A stretch of 64,000 nt of DNA from Chromatiaceae bacterium (GCA_007693535.1 REDK01000078.1:1-64000); one strand, 5' to 3'. Numbered from the stretch's first letter, positions 46,094 to 57,754 are shown. Notes: generated from the sequence alone by a model not told the origin. Translations and numbers: made by a program.

Positions 46094-46852
46094 ATGTGCA
46101 CGCTGGTCATTCTGCGCCGCCCACACCATCACTGGCCCTTGCTGCTAGCGGCCAATCGCGACGAACTGGTCGCGCGACCAGCGCGTCCGCCGGGGCGGCA
46201 CTGGCCTGATCGCCCCGAGGTGATCGCGGGTTACGATGAGATCGGCGGCGGCAGTTGGCTCGGCATCAACGATCACGGCCTGGTGGCCGCAGTGCTCAAC
46301 CGCACCGGCAGTCTCGGCCCTGCGGCCAGCCGCCGCAGCCGCGGTGAGCTGGTCCTCGAGGCGCTCGACCATGCCGAGGCCAGCAGTGCCGCCGGCGCCC
46401 TCGCCGACCTGTATCCAGCCGCCTATCGCCCGTTCAATCTGGTCGTTGCCGATCCCCGTGCCGCCTATTGGCTGCGCCACGGCGATGATGGCGAAGTGCG
46501 CGTCCATCCCATCGCCGAGGGCCTGCACCTGCTGGCGGACAGCGAACTCGACGATCCCCAGCACACCCGCATCCGCCGCTTTCTGCCCCTGTTTCGCCAA
46601 GCCCCAGTGCCGGACCCAGAGCAGAACGCCTGGGATGCCTGGATCGCACTGCTGCAGCAGCGCGGCGATGCCACCGGCCCTGGGATGAACCTGGAACTCA
46701 GTTTGCCCGAGGGCCGCTTTGCCAGCGTCGCCAGCAGCCTGATCGCGGTACCAGCCTATCCCGGCTTTGCCCAGCCGCCGAGCTGGCTGCATGCCCAGGG
46801 CGCCCCGGATCGTGTACCCTTCGCGCCGGTTGACCTCACGCGCAGGCCCTGA
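46094..46852 (+). CDS. NRDE-family protein (DUF833/TANGO2-like)
   Basis: 252 aa. MCTLVIL begins with the conserved Cys2, and LLLAANRDEL is the NRDE motif near residue 20, then GGGSWLGINDHGLVAAVLNR. The family (TANGO2 in eukaryotes) has an Ntn-hydrolase-like fold; roles in haem or lipid handling have been proposed. ATG 46094 fixes Cys at position 2. A short direct repeat (ATCGGAGCAGGCCT) lies in the 80 bp upstream. Confidence 0.88.
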   Translation: MCTLVILRRPHHHWPLLLAANRDELVARPARPPGRHWPDRPEVIAGYDEIGGGSWLGINDHGLVAAVLNRTGSLGPAASRRSRGELVLEALDHAEASSAAGALADLYPAAYRPFNLVVADPRAAYWLRHGDDGEVRVHPIAEGLHLLADSELDDPQHTRIRRFLPLFRQAPVPDPEQNAWDAWIALLQQRGDATGPGMNLELSLPEGRFASVASSLIAVPAYPGFAQPPSWLHAQGAPDRVPFAPVDLTRRP

Positions 46853-46977
46853 GGTGGCAAGGTCAGTCCATCCCCACTCGACGACTCCAGAGCATCCACG
46901 GCGCCATGATCATCCAGCCCGTCGCCCCGACCGACCGCACCATCCACCCTGCCCGGCAGCGTCACCGGCCTGCGCGG

Positions 46978-47418
46978 ATGCTGCCGCGCCGGCGGTTACC
47001 GGCAGCCGCCTTGCCGTCGGTGCTATTACTGATGCTGACCGCTGGACCCGTCACGGCCGCTGCCGACCGGCTTGACCTGATCTGTACCGAGCAGATCAGC
47101 CGGCAGGTGGTGTTCGGTGACCAGGGCAAGGTGCACTACGAGGAACGCACACCGGAGGCACCGGAGGAGGTCAGCCTCACCCTGCTACGCCCGGCGCCAA
47201 GCGCCGACGCCGACCCGGATGCCGCCCGGATCGAAAGCAGCGCCCCTTATCTGGCCAGCAACGCGGCCACTTGGATCGCAGACCGGCAGGTCGAGAGCCA
47301 CTCCGGCCAGGTGCGAATCGATCTTCTCACCAACGTCCTCAGTGTCGCCGACATCGCCGACTCCGGCAGCGCCAGCTTCCGGCGCTTCCAATGTCGGCCG
47401 GCAGCGGCGCAGGACTAG
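46978..47418 (+). CDS. Secreted hypothetical protein
   Basis: About 146 aa with a clear signal peptide (LPRRRLPAAALPSVLLLMLTAGPVTA). The mature part has two cysteines (LICTEQ and FQCRP) likely forming a disulphide, and a central SHSGQVRIDLLTNVLSVAD region. No family recognised. Start: ATG 46978 gives a standard signal peptide; the track ATG 46906 would add 24 polar residues. The stop is followed directly by the glycosyltransferase start, so the two are probably co-translated. Confidence 0.6.
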   Translation: MLPRRRLPAAALPSVLLLMLTAGPVTAAADRLDLICTEQISRQVVFGDQGKVHYEERTPEAPEEVSLTLLRPAPSADADPDAARIESSAPYLASNAATWIADRQVESHSGQVRIDLLTNVLSVADIADSGSASFRRFQCRPAAAQD

Positions 47419-48993
47419 ATGCCACCGGGGCAGGTCGAGGTTCCCGGCGGGCCCATCCTCGCCCGACCCGCCAGTCGGCTTGGCCATCCGCTCAGCATGC
47501 GGACCAGACGCCTGGCCCGCCGTCCGGACCCTCGCGTCATCCTCGGACTAGGCGCCTATTTTCTGACCTTTGCCCTGGTACGCTGGCTGATCTCTCCAGC
47601 CCTGGAGCTGGACGAGGCCGAACAGGCCCTGCTCTCGCAATGGTGGCAATGGGGGTACTCAGCCCAGCCCCCGCTCTACACCTGGCTGCAGGCCGGCCTC
47701 AACGCCATTGTCGGCCCCAACCTGTTATCGTTGTCGCTGCTGCGCCAGGCACTGCTGTTCGCAACCTATTACCTGGTCTATCTAGTCGGCCTGCGCGTGC
47801 TGCGCCGGCATGATCTGGCCCTGGCGGCAACCCTGAGTCTGCTGCTGCTGCCGCAGGTAGTGTGGGAGAACCAGCGCGAGCATACCCATTCGCTGCTGGT
47901 GCTCACACTGGCCGCAGCCACCCTATGGCAAGTGCTGCGCTTGCTGGAGCAACGGACCCTGAGCGGCTATCTGGCGCTCGGCCTGCTCGGTGCCCTAGGC
48001 CTGCTGGCCAAGTACAACTATGCCCTGTTCGCCGCCGCCCTCGGTCTCGCCTTGCTGAGCCTGCCGGCCGGCCGTCGGCTGTTGCTCGATCTCCGACTCG
48101 CGGCCACGGTGGCACTCGCCCTGCTGGTGCTGACTCCGCATCTGCTGTGGTTGCTGGAACATGCGGAGGTTGGAGCAGCGGTGGCCGAAAAGTTGCAGAA
48201 TCAGGCCCAACCGACCGGCCCAGCCAATGGTTTCGGGCGGTTGCTGCTCAGCACGCTGACCTTTCTGACGCCGCTCTGGCTGGTTTTTCTAGGCCTGTTT
48301 CCAGGCGCCCCAGCCGCGCTAGCCGCGCGCCGCCACCAGCTACCGCACATCGACCTACTGCTGCGCTATCTGGCCCTGGTGTGGCCCTTGTTGATGCTGA
48401 CGCTATGGACCACGGACGCCGATCAGGTCAAAGACCGTTGGCTGCAGCCACTGCTGTTCGTCGTACCGATCGTCCTCTTTGCCGGGGTCGTGCCGACGCC
48501 AGCGGCGCAGCGGCAACTGCGCTGGTTCCGCGCGCTGGCCCTGGCAGCCGGACTGCTGGTACTCCTGATCGGCGCCCTGCGCATCCCCCTCGCCCCCTGG
48601 ACCGGGGTCTACACCCGGCTACATCAGCCCATCGCCGAACTGGCTTGGGAGATCGACGCCCGCGGCGATCGCGCTAACCTGGTACTGACCGACCACTATC
48701 ACTTGGCCGGGATGCTGCGCACTCGCTGGCCACACCGGCGTACGCTCGGACCCCGCGCCGACTACCTACTACCAGACCCAGCCACCCTGATCGCCGCCGC
48801 CGACGGCGTCTTGCTGATCTGGGATGCCGGTCGTCACCCGGACCTGCCGACGGCGTTGGCGGCGCCAGCCCAGGCCGCTGGCCTGATGCCAGAAGCGGTC
48901 GCGCCGGTCTATCTCAGTGCCCCGCTGCGGTTCAGCAGCGACCGGATGTTTCAGCTCGGGCTGATCGCCCTGCCGGGCGTCGAGCACCAATGA
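47419..48993 (+). CDS. GT-C glycosyltransferase (ArnT/PMT_2-like)
   Basis: 524 aa with about 11-12 membrane segments. ELDEAEQALLSQWWQWGYSAQPPLYTW is the first periplasmic loop with the acidic DE pair that is catalytic in ArnT/PMT-type enzymes using polyprenyl-phosphate sugars. ENQREHTHSLLVL and the KYNYALFAAALG helix are typical of the PMT_2 family. It probably transfers a sugar to lipid A, a glycan or a protein; the acceptor is unknown. ATG 47419 follows the previous stop codon without gap and has CAGGA upstream; ATG 47497 is the alternative. Confidence 0.82.
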   Translation: MPPGQVEVPGGPILARPASRLGHPLSMRTRRLARRPDPRVILGLGAYFLTFALVRWLISPALELDEAEQALLSQWWQWGYSAQPPLYTWLQAGLNAIVGPNLLSLSLLRQALLFATYYLVYLVGLRVLRRHDLALAATLSLLLLPQVVWENQREHTHSLLVLTLAAATLWQVLRLLEQRTLSGYLALGLLGALGLLAKYNYALFAAALGLALLSLPAGRRLLLDLRLAATVALALLVLTPHLLWLLEHAEVGAAVAEKLQNQAQPTGPANGFGRLLLSTLTFLTPLWLVFLGLFPGAPAALAARRHQLPHIDLLLRYLALVWPLLMLTLWTTDADQVKDRWLQPLLFVVPIVLFAGVVPTPAAQRQLRWFRALALAAGLLVLLIGALRIPLAPWTGVYTRLHQPIAELAWEIDARGDRANLVLTDHYHLAGMLRTRWPHRRTLGPRADYLLPDPATLIAAADGVLLIWDAGRHPDLPTALAAPAQAAGLMPEAVAPVYLSAPLRFSSDRMFQLGLIALPGVEHQ

Positions 48994-49012
48994 CGCCTGC
49001 CGCGGCCTGCTC

Positions 49013-50065
49013 TCAGATCGTAAAGGCCTCGAGCCCCGACAGATGCATACGATGATCGGGCACCTTGGGCCGGCGCGGCGGCTTGCCGGCAACCGCGGCA
49101 GCGATCGCCCGGATATGCTCGGGGGTACTGCCGCAACAGCCGCCAACGATATTGATAAAGCCCGATTCGGCCCATTCGCCAACATGTCCGGCCATCTCCT
49201 CCGGGCCCATGTCGTATTCCCCCATCTCGTTGGGCAGGCCGGCATTGGGGTGAAATGAGGTGCAGAACTCCGAGACCCGCGCCATATCCTCGACATGGGG
49301 CCGCAGGGCATCCGGGCCGAGGGCACAGTTAAGCCCGATGGAGATGGGTCGCACGTGTCGCAGGCTGTTATAGAAAGCCTCGACTGTCTGCCCGGAGAGG
49401 GTGCGGCCGGAGGCGTCGGTGATGGTGCCCGAGATCATCACCGGTAGGACGATCCCATCCTCTTCGAAGACGACATCGACGGCAAAGGCGGCGGCCTTGG
49501 CATTGAGGGTATCGAAGATCGTCTCGATCATGATCAGGTCCACGTCGCCGGCGAGCAATGCCCGCGTCGCCTCAGCATAGACTGCGATCAGTTCGTCGAA
49601 ATGGGTATTGCGGGCACCGGGGTCGTTGACATCCGGTGATATGCTTGCGGTCTTGCTGGTGGGGCCGAGGACACCAGCAACGAAACGCGGCTGCTCCGGG
49701 GTCAGCGCCGAGTACTTGTCGGCGGCCGCCCGGGCCAGTTGTGCCGCCGCAGTGACGATGTCGGCGGTATAGTCCTGCAGCCCGTAATCGGCCTGCGACA
49801 GGCGATTACCGTTGAAGGTATTGGTCTCGATGATATCGGCGCCGGCCTCCAGGTATTGCTCATGGATACCGCGGATCACCCCGGGGTTGGTCAGCACTAG
49901 CAGATCGTTGTTGCCCTTGAGATCGCTCGGCCAGTCCTTGAATCGCTCGCCGCGGTAGTCGGCCTCGGATAGCTTGTGCCGCTGGATCATGGTACCCATC
50001 GCGCCATCGAGGATCAGGATGCGTTTTTGGAGCAGAGCGGTCAGTCGGGACAGACGATCGGGCAT
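49013..50065 (-). CDS. metH: Stand-alone homocysteine S-methyltransferase domain (MetH N-terminal type)
   Basis: 350 aa, equivalent only to the first domain of cobalamin-dependent methionine synthase. [62 protein letters not shown], then the zinc-binding cysteines in LNCALGPD and [11 protein letters not shown] are present. Full-length MetH (about 1,230 aa) also has pterin, cobalamin and activation domains; here translation ends at GLEAFTI, just where the domain ends, with no fused remainder. The rest may be encoded elsewhere (split MetH). ATG 50065 has a strong GGAGG site. It converges with the glycosyltransferase. Confidence 0.88.
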   Translation of the reverse strand: MPDRLSRLTALLQKRILILDGAMGTMIQRHKLSEADYRGERFKDWPSDLKGNNDLLVLTNPGVIRGIHEQYLEAGADIIETNTFNGNRLSQADYGLQDYTADIVTAAAQLARAAADKYSALTPEQPRFVAGVLGPTSKTASISPDVNDPGARNTHFDELIAVYAEATRALLAGDVDLIMIETIFDTLNAKAAAFAVDVVFEEDGIVLPVMISGTITDASGRTLSGQTVEAFYNSLRHVRPISIGLNCALGPDALRPHVEDMARVSEFCTSFHPNAGLPNEMGEYDMGPEEMAGHVGEWAESGFINIVGGCCGSTPEHIRAIAAAVAGKPPRRPKVPDHRMHLSGLEAFTI

Positions 50066-50342
50066 GCGGTTGCCTCCAGAGGTGGTGCAGGATCAGAGAT
50101 GTTACATATTAACGTTGTGCGCCGAGGTTAGCGAGGGGAACGGCCAGCCGCGGGCCGCATCCTAGTCAGCCGCACTGGCCAGGTCGCCAACTTCTAGCGC
50201 TGATCAGTACTGGAAGCCGGCGCGCCGGCACCATGCACCAGCCACCCAGATACGATAACGATGTTGACCGGGATGGTCGATCATCGGCATCTCCCTGGCG
50301 ATCGCACTGGGCTCAGGACCAGGCTCAGGTTCAGGGCCAGGT

Positions 50343-50891
50343 TCAGGGCAGGCTGATACGCTCCATCACATTGTCTTTGAGCCGCCAATGCTTGACAGCG
50401 GCGCCGATGTGCAGTATTAGCAGGGCGGCAATGACCAGGCCACCGATCCCGTGCAGCGTGAACACCAAGGCGCTCAGTTCCGGGTCTTTACCGACCAGCC
50501 CCGGCAGTTCGAAATCGAAAAACTGGATCGGATAACCGCCGGCGGCAGTCGCGATCCAGCCGCCGATTGGCATGCCGATCAGCAGGGCGTAGAAGAGTAT
50601 ATGTACGGCTCCACCGACAAAGCGCTCTAGTCCGCTCATCGGGGGATCGTAAGGCGGTGCCGGACGCGCCCGCCGCAGCGCCACCCGCGCCAGCATCAAC
50701 AACAGGACCAGGATACCGAAGGTCTTGTGATATTTGTACAGGGCGCCGGTCACCTCGTTGCCGAAGGTCTGCACGGTGCCGTCATATCCGAGTGTCCAAA
50801 GCGTAAACCCGATCGCTAGCAGGCCGAATACGAACACCGCGATCAACCAGTGTAACAGTCGCTGAGCTAGGGTATAGCGATAGGTTGCCAT
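50343..50891 (-). CDS. Cytochrome b561 family protein
   Basis: 182 aa with four membrane helices. YTLAQRLLHWLIAVFVFGLLAIG has the first haem-ligand His (LLHW), YHKTFGILVLLLMLARVALR the second, and LHGIGGLVIAALLILHIGAAVKH two more histidines; together they bind two b haems, as in E. coli CybB. It transfers electrons within or across the inner membrane. ATG 50891 has a GGAGA site. Downstream (50306-50348) a short CAGG(G/C)(T/C)-type tandem repeat touches the stop codon. Confidence 0.9.
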   Translation of the reverse strand: MATYRYTLAQRLLHWLIAVFVFGLLAIGFTLWTLGYDGTVQTFGNEVTGALYKYHKTFGILVLLLMLARVALRRARPAPPYDPPMSGLERFVGGAVHILFYALLIGMPIGGWIATAAGGYPIQFFDFELPGLVGKDPELSALVFTLHGIGGLVIAALLILHIGAAVKHWRLKDNVMERISLP

Positions 50892-51299
50892 CGTCGTCTC
50901 TCCGAACGGTTGGTGAGGATGGGGCTGGAGCTGCCGGCCACTGCGCGGGCACCAGCGTCAAAGGTCGCGGCGCCCTGGCGATCAATGCACCCGCAGCGTC
51001 TCGCGCGCGATGGTAGCCGAGCGCCGCCCGGGCACCAACAAGCGTGGTCGCCAGGTGAGCCGCTCGTCACAAGCCGGCGGGCCTGGTTAACGGCATTGAC
51101 CGCTTGCGGGCCTGCGCGGATGCAATCGTCAACAAAAGCGCCAGTCATCCGCTCGGCCTGCGGCGGCACCCCTGCCCCGCATTTATGGCGAATCCGCAGA
51201 CAAACACAAGGGGCCAACCGGCAGCGAACCTACCAACGCCCGTGCCTTACCCCGATCCGGCCCCCATGTGGCGCGAACCGAAGGCCAGGAGAGATCCAG
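50892..51299. other. Intergenic, no gene recognised
   Basis: About 410 bp between divergent genes; contains no convincing ORF. The methyltransferase's upstream track extension lies here and is not conserved. Confidence 0.35.
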
Positions 51300-52355
51300 A
51301 TGCAAGCGCCCGTTCCCAACCATCTACCGCCATCAACATCGACACACGCCAGCATGCCGGAGCGGGTTGTCGACGCACCGGCCACTAGCCAGTCCGGCCC
51401 GATCGGCACCGTCCCGCCACGGGGAGCGCTGGCAGAGACTATCGGCTACCTGCACTGGCTCTACAATCCGTTCCAGCGCTTGGAGGTGACCGCCGTCTAT
51501 GACCTGCTGGCCACCAGTGCCGCCACCGAGCGTGGGCTCTATCTGAACCTTGGCTACTGGCGTGACGCCGCCGATCTAGACGCGGCCAGTGCCGCCCTCG
51601 CGATACTGGTCGCCGACACCGCCCGGCTGGGACCGGACGATACCCTGCTGGATGTCGGCTTTGGCTTTGCCGATCAGGACATCCTGTGGACCCAGACTCA
51701 TCGGCCGGCGCAGATCATCGGGCTGAATATCACAGCCTCCCAGGTGGCGGTCGCCAGCCGCCGCATCGCCGAGCTGGGGCTTGCCGACCGGGTCCGGCTG
51801 GAGCAGGGCTCAGCGACCGCGATGCCGCTGGCAGACGCTTCGGTGGACAAGGTGGTGGCGCTGGAGTGCGCCTTTCATTTCGACACCCGCGAGGCCTTCT
51901 TCCGCGAGGCCTGGCGGGTCTTGCGCCCGGGCGGGCGGCTGGTGCTGGCAGACATCATTCCGCTGCCGACGCGCCAGCGCCTCGGGATGCGGCTGCGGCA
52001 GCAGCTTTCTTGGGGGTTGGTGGTGGGAAAGTTCGCGATTCCGCCTGAGAACGCCTACACCCGTCCGACCTATCGGGCCAAGCTGGCGCTGCTTGGGTTC
52101 GAGGAGATCGGCGTGGAATCCATCCGGGAGCAGGTCTACGCCCCGCTCCATCGCTGGCTAGCGGCCCATCCACAGGCCTTGGCACGGTTGCATCCGCTCG
52201 TGCGACTGGCGGCCCGCTTTGCGCTGCGTTTCGACGCTGAGGATGTCTATGCGGGACTCGACTATGTGCTGGCTAGCGCGAGGAAGCCGGCTGCTCACAC
52301 CTCATCCCGACCATCAACTCAACAGACGCAGCAACATCAGCACCAGGGTCGATAG
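51300..52355 (+). CDS. Class I SAM-dependent methyltransferase
   Basis: 351 aa. After a 50-residue Pro/Ser/Thr-rich N-terminus, motif I LLDVGFGFADQDILW binds SAM, IIGLNITASQVAVASRRIA is motif II, and VDKVVALECAFHFDTREAFFREAWRVLRPGGRLVLADI covers motifs IV-VI. The overall pattern resembles small-molecule N- or C-methyltransferases of the Methyltransf_11 group (sarcosine/sterol-type). No membrane segment. ATG 51300 has AGGAGAG. The C-terminus is Gln/His-rich. The last 42 bp overlap a small gene on the opposite strand. Confidence 0.85.
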   Translation: MQAPVPNHLPPSTSTHASMPERVVDAPATSQSGPIGTVPPRGALAETIGYLHWLYNPFQRLEVTAVYDLLATSAATERGLYLNLGYWRDAADLDAASAALAILVADTARLGPDDTLLDVGFGFADQDILWTQTHRPAQIIGLNITASQVAVASRRIAELGLADRVRLEQGSATAMPLADASVDKVVALECAFHFDTREAFFREAWRVLRPGGRLVLADIIPLPTRQRLGMRLRQQLSWGLVVGKFAIPPENAYTRPTYRAKLALLGFEEIGVESIREQVYAPLHRWLAAHPQALARLHPLVRLAARFALRFDAEDVYAGLDYVLASARKPAAHTSSRPSTQQTQQHQHQGR

Positions 52356-52520
52356 CAGCAGCAGGCCGAAACCGAGCGCGACCGGCTGCAGCGGGGTGAT
52401 CACCTGGGTCTCCGCCCGCCGGCAAGCTACAGTCTCGATGCGCGAGCAGATCGGGGCGGCAGCGATCGGCATGTCCGGCCGCCGGGGCGGGACCATGAGC
52501 AGGCTGCTATGCGGTTTCAT
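52314..52520 (-). CDS. Small C-tail-anchored membrane protein, unknown
   Basis: 68 aa beginning MKPHSSLLMVPPRRPDMPIAAAP and ending in a single membrane helix (PVALGFGLLLLSTLVLMLLRLLS). An AGGA site lies eight bases before ATG 52520, and the hydrophobic tail is a coherent helix, both of which support a real gene. It overlaps the methyltransferase 3' end on the opposite strand. No family known; could be a small stress or membrane-associated protein. Confidence 0.45.
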   Translation of the reverse strand: MKPHSSLLMVPPRRPDMPIAAAPICSRIETVACRRAETQVITPLQPVALGFGLLLLSTLVLMLLRLLS

Positions 52521-52634
52521 CGTATCGTCCTTTCGGCACAGCCAGCGCGGAGCAGCGCCGGCCTTCATCATTAGCATAGCTCATCGATGAGATCATGCAC
52601 GAAGCGGTCAACTGCCGTCTCTAGGTTCCAGCCC

Positions 52635-53834
52635 TCAGTCCGGCCGATGCTCGCTCCAGGTCGCCAGTTCCCGCAGCAGAGCGGTGGCATAGCTGCCTGC
52701 CGGCAGGCTGAAGCAGATCAGCAACTGGTCGTCACCGTGCTGCTCGTAGCCCAAGTCTTCAGGGTCAAGCCGCAGCGGCCGCCGCTCCTGGTTCAGCCCG
52801 GCGTCGGCCAGGCCAGCGATCCAGGCGGGAAAGGCGGCGGCAGTGCCCTGCTCCAGTTCAGCGACAGCACCACTGCTCAGCGGCAGACCGGCACCGAACA
52901 GTGGGCCGGTGGGGCAAACATCGCCGCTGGCGACGCGTTCGAGTAGGGTCTGGTCAATGGTCTCGGCGAGAAAATGCGAATGACTACCAAGCAATTGCAG
53001 GCGCTCGCCTGGCAGCGGCTCGTCCCAGTCGCAGCGCTCGATGCGCCGCGCCAGCACCTCGTTGAACAACTGCGAGCGCACCGCCGACAACCACAGGCCT
53101 CGCAAGTGTTGATTGACCCGTGGCGGAGCGATGGCAGGGTCGGCCGCGGCCAGCGCATGCTGGCGGAACAGGGCATCGGCACGCTGCAGGTTGCCCTGGG
53201 CGCGGCCAAAGCGTTGCGCCCCGAAATAGTTAGGCACGCCGCGGCGAGCAATCAGGGCGATGCGCGCGGCCACGCCGGCCCGATCGCCGCTGACCTCGCG
53301 CAGTCGAATCTCGAAGCGGTTGCCAGCCAATAGCCCACGGCGCAGCTTGCGCCGGTGCCGGTGTACCTCCAATACCTCGATCCCCTCCCCGGACAACGCC
53401 TGCCAGCGTGGCTCGCGCGCCTTGCCCAAGTGTACCGAGAACCATTGGGTCGCGAGGGCATGGCGATCCTTGAGGCCGGCATAGCCAATCGTGCGGATAG
53501 AGACGCCGGCCAGCGCGGCCAGCCGGCGCGCCACCCATTCGGTATTGGCGCCGCGCTTGCGCACCCGTAGCAGGCAATGCTCGCCCTCTCCGTCCGGGCC
53601 GAAGGCGAGCACCTCATCGACGACGAAATCCTCGGGGCAGGTGCGCAGTTGCCCCTGCACCAGGGCTGGGCCGTGCGCGGTGGGCAGGTCGGCAAAGCTG
53701 CGCCACTGGGGCAGCGGTTGGGGCAGCGGTTGGGGCAGCGGAGTTGCGGCGGGGACGGCCGCGGCGAGTCGGGCAGGAGCGGCGGCGGTGCCCGCCGTGC
53801 GGTCGGGGGCGGTAGACAGGGTCGGATACATCAT
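52635..53834 (-). CDS. truD: tRNA pseudouridine(13) synthase TruD
   Basis: 399 aa, makes pseudouridine at position 13 of tRNA-Glu. The catalytic Asp is in GYAGLKDRHALATQWFSV; LRTCPEDFVVDEVLAFGPDGEGEH, NRFEIRLREV, GVPNYFGAQRFG and FNEVLARRI are diagnostic. Residues 1-45 form a variable Ala/Pro extension with three PLPQ repeats encoded by a 12-bp tandem repeat (53707-53742). ATG 53834 overlaps the ispF stop (ATGA), so the genes are coupled. Last gene of the eno-ftsB-ispD-ispF-truD series. Confidence 0.95.
   Translation of the reverse strand: MMYPTLSTAPDRTAGTAAAPARLAAAVPAATPLPQPLPQPLPQWRSFADLPTAHGPALVQGQLRTCPEDFVVDEVLAFGPDGEGEHCLLRVRKRGANTEWVARRLAALAGVSIRTIGYAGLKDRHALATQWFSVHLGKAREPRWQALSGEGIEVLEVHRHRRKLRRGLLAGNRFEIRLREVSGDRAGVAARIALIARRGVPNYFGAQRFGRAQGNLQRADALFRQHALAAADPAIAPPRVNQHLRGLWLSAVRSQLFNEVLARRIERCDWDEPLPGERLQLLGSHSHFLAETIDQTLLERVASGDVCPTGPLFGAGLPLSSGAVAELEQGTAAAFPAWIAGLADAGLNQERRPLRLDPEDLGYEQHGDDQLLICFSLPAGSYATALLRELATWSEHRPD
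53707..53742. repeat. Three 12-bp tandem repeats within truD
   Basis: TGGGGCAGCGGT repeated three times (last base differs), encoding PLPQ units in the N-terminal extension of TruD. In-frame length variation would not disrupt the enzyme. Confidence 0.85.
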
Positions 53835-54310
53835 GACTCCTGTTCGTCGAGCAAGACCACGGCAAAGGCGGCAATGCCCTCGCCACGGCCGGTGAAGCCC
53901 ATGCGCTCGGTGGTCGTCGCCTTCACATTGACCCGCGCCGGCGGGCACTGCAGGTCGGCGGCCAGGCAGGTGCGCATGGCAGCGATGTACGGGGCGAGCC
54001 GCGGCGTCTGGGCGGCGATAGTGAGATCAGCATTGTGGACTGCGAGCCCGTCGGCGGTCAGACTGACCATGACCCGGCGCAGCAGGATCCGGCTGTCGAT
54101 GTCGCGATAGGCGGCATCTTGATCGGGGAAGTGATGGCCGATGTCCCCGCGACCTGCTGCCCCGAGCAGGGCATCGCACAGGGCATGGATCACCACATCG
54201 CCATCGGAATGGGCGGCCAGTCCCTGGTCATGGGGGATGCTCACCCCGCCCAGTACCAGGCGGCGGTCGGGGGCGAAGCGATGGGCGTCGATACCCTGTC
54301 CAATCAGCAT
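53831..54310 (-). CDS. ispF: 2-C-methyl-D-erythritol 2,4-cyclodiphosphate synthase
   Basis: 159 aa, fifth step of the MEP isoprenoid pathway, homotrimer. GIDAHRFAPD gives the zinc-binding DxH motif, HSDGDVVIHALCDALLGAAGRGDIGHHFPD holds the third metal ligand His and the substrate loop, and GFTGRGEGIAAFAVVLL the conserved end. ispD overlaps its start by seven bases, and truD overlaps its stop, so all are translationally coupled. Confidence 0.96.
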   Translation of the reverse strand: MLIGQGIDAHRFAPDRRLVLGGVSIPHDQGLAAHSDGDVVIHALCDALLGAAGRGDIGHHFPDQDAAYRDIDSRILLRRVMVSLTADGLAVHNADLTIAAQTPRLAPYIAAMRTCLAADLQCPPARVNVKATTTERMGFTGRGEGIAAFAVVLLDEQES

Positions 54311-55038
54311 AGTCGACCCTGCTGGGTGAGGAAGAACTGCGCCAGGGGGAGATCCTCCGGGCGGGTGATCTTGAGATTGTCGGCCTGCCCCTCGATCAGC
54401 CGCGGCTGCAGCCCGAGGAGTTCGACCGCGCTGGCATCATCGGTGACCGCCAGTCCCGCGGCGGCGGCCGCCGCGAGGGCGCGCCGCAGCAGGCCGAGGC
54501 GGAACGCCTGCGGGGTATAGGCGCGCCAGAGCAACTGCCGCGGTACCGTCGTCGCCACCCGCGTGATCGGCCCAGCGGCAGCCGCCGCCGCCTGCTTGAC
54601 GGTATCGTGCACCGGCACCGCCAGCAGCGCCCCCACCGGCTCGTCCACCAGCGCAGCCAGCAGCCGGTCCAGATCGGTGCGGCGCAGGCAGGGCCGCGCA
54701 GCGTCGTGCACCAGCACCCAGTCCGTTGTTGCCGCCTGCGCCCCGAGCCGGGCCAGGGCACTAGCCACCGAATCACAGCGTTCGGCCCCGCCAGGGGCAC
54801 GCTGCACACGCGGATCATCGCAGTGGGCGCTGTCGCCCCACCAATCATCCTCCGCGCTCAGGGCGACCACGCAGCCGAGGATGGCCGGATGCCCCAGAAA
54901 GAGGTCCAGGACCCGATCGAGCACGGTGCGCCCAGCCAAGTCGAGATACTGTTTGGGCACCGCGGCACCGAAGCGCCGCCCCGCCCCGGCGGCCGGGATC
55001 ACGACCCAGACCGCAGCCCCGTCAATGGCCTCGCTCAC
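54304..55038 (-). CDS. ispD: 2-C-methyl-D-erythritol 4-phosphate cytidylyltransferase
   Basis: 244 aa, third step of the MEP pathway. VVIPAAGAGRRFGAAVPKQYLDLAGRTVLDRVL is the nucleotide-binding P-loop-like motif, then VLVHDAARPCLRRTDLD and VPVHDTVKQ, and DDASAVELLG near the C-terminus; all typical. Start overlaps the ftsB stop (ATGA). Confidence 0.95.
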   Translation of the reverse strand: MSEAIDGAAVWVVIPAAGAGRRFGAAVPKQYLDLAGRTVLDRVLDLFLGHPAILGCVVALSAEDDWWGDSAHCDDPRVQRAPGGAERCDSVASALARLGAQAATTDWVLVHDAARPCLRRTDLDRLLAALVDEPVGALLAVPVHDTVKQAAAAAAGPITRVATTVPRQLLWRAYTPQAFRLGLLRRALAAAAAAGLAVTDDASAVELLGLQPRLIEGQADNLKITRPEDLPLAQFFLTQQGRLC

Positions 55039-55328
55039 TGCCCCTCCGGCTCCAACGGCTTCTCGATCACCTGCAGAAAGACCTCGCCACGCTGGATCAT
55101 GCCCAGCTCGCTGCGGGCGCGCTCCTCCATCGCCGAGAGGCCAGTCTTGAGGTCATCCACCTCCGCGGCCAGGTCGCTGTTACGCGCCCGCAGTTGCGCC
55201 AGTTCCACCTCCTGAGCAGCCATCTGCGCACGCAGGGCATGCAGTTCTGCCAGGCTCCCCTCGCCGACCCAGAGCCGGTACTGCAGGAGCGCAAACAACG
55301 CGATGAGGGTGACGACAACCCAACGCAT
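55035..55328 (-). CDS. ftsB: Cell division protein FtsB
   Basis: 97 aa bitopic protein of the FtsQLB divisome complex. One N-terminal membrane helix (VVVTLIALFALLQYRLWVGEGS) and a periplasmic coiled coil (ELHALRAQMAAQEVELAQLRARNSDLAAEV) followed by the conserved EERARSELGMIQRGEVFLQVIE. Located between eno and ispD, the standard gammaproteobacterial position. Confidence 0.95.
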   Translation of the reverse strand: MRWVVVTLIALFALLQYRLWVGEGSLAELHALRAQMAAQEVELAQLRARNSDLAAEVDDLKTGLSAMEERARSELGMIQRGEVFLQVIEKPLEPEGQ

Positions 55329-55438
55329 AGGCCTCTCCGCCCGCGGGCGGTCACTGCTTCAGGTCAGGTGGCCGCGGCGGCCGGATGCCCGGCGCTGGCG
55401 GCCGCATTCGACCACCAGCGCCCAGCCGACAACCGGCC

Positions 55439-57754
<2,316 letters not shown>

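Noticed and set aside
50066-50240. SAH or SAM riboswitch upstream of the metH-like gene
   Set aside because: I looked for the conserved core of SAH and SAM riboswitches in the leader and could not find it; there is only a short GTTA...TAAC palindrome.
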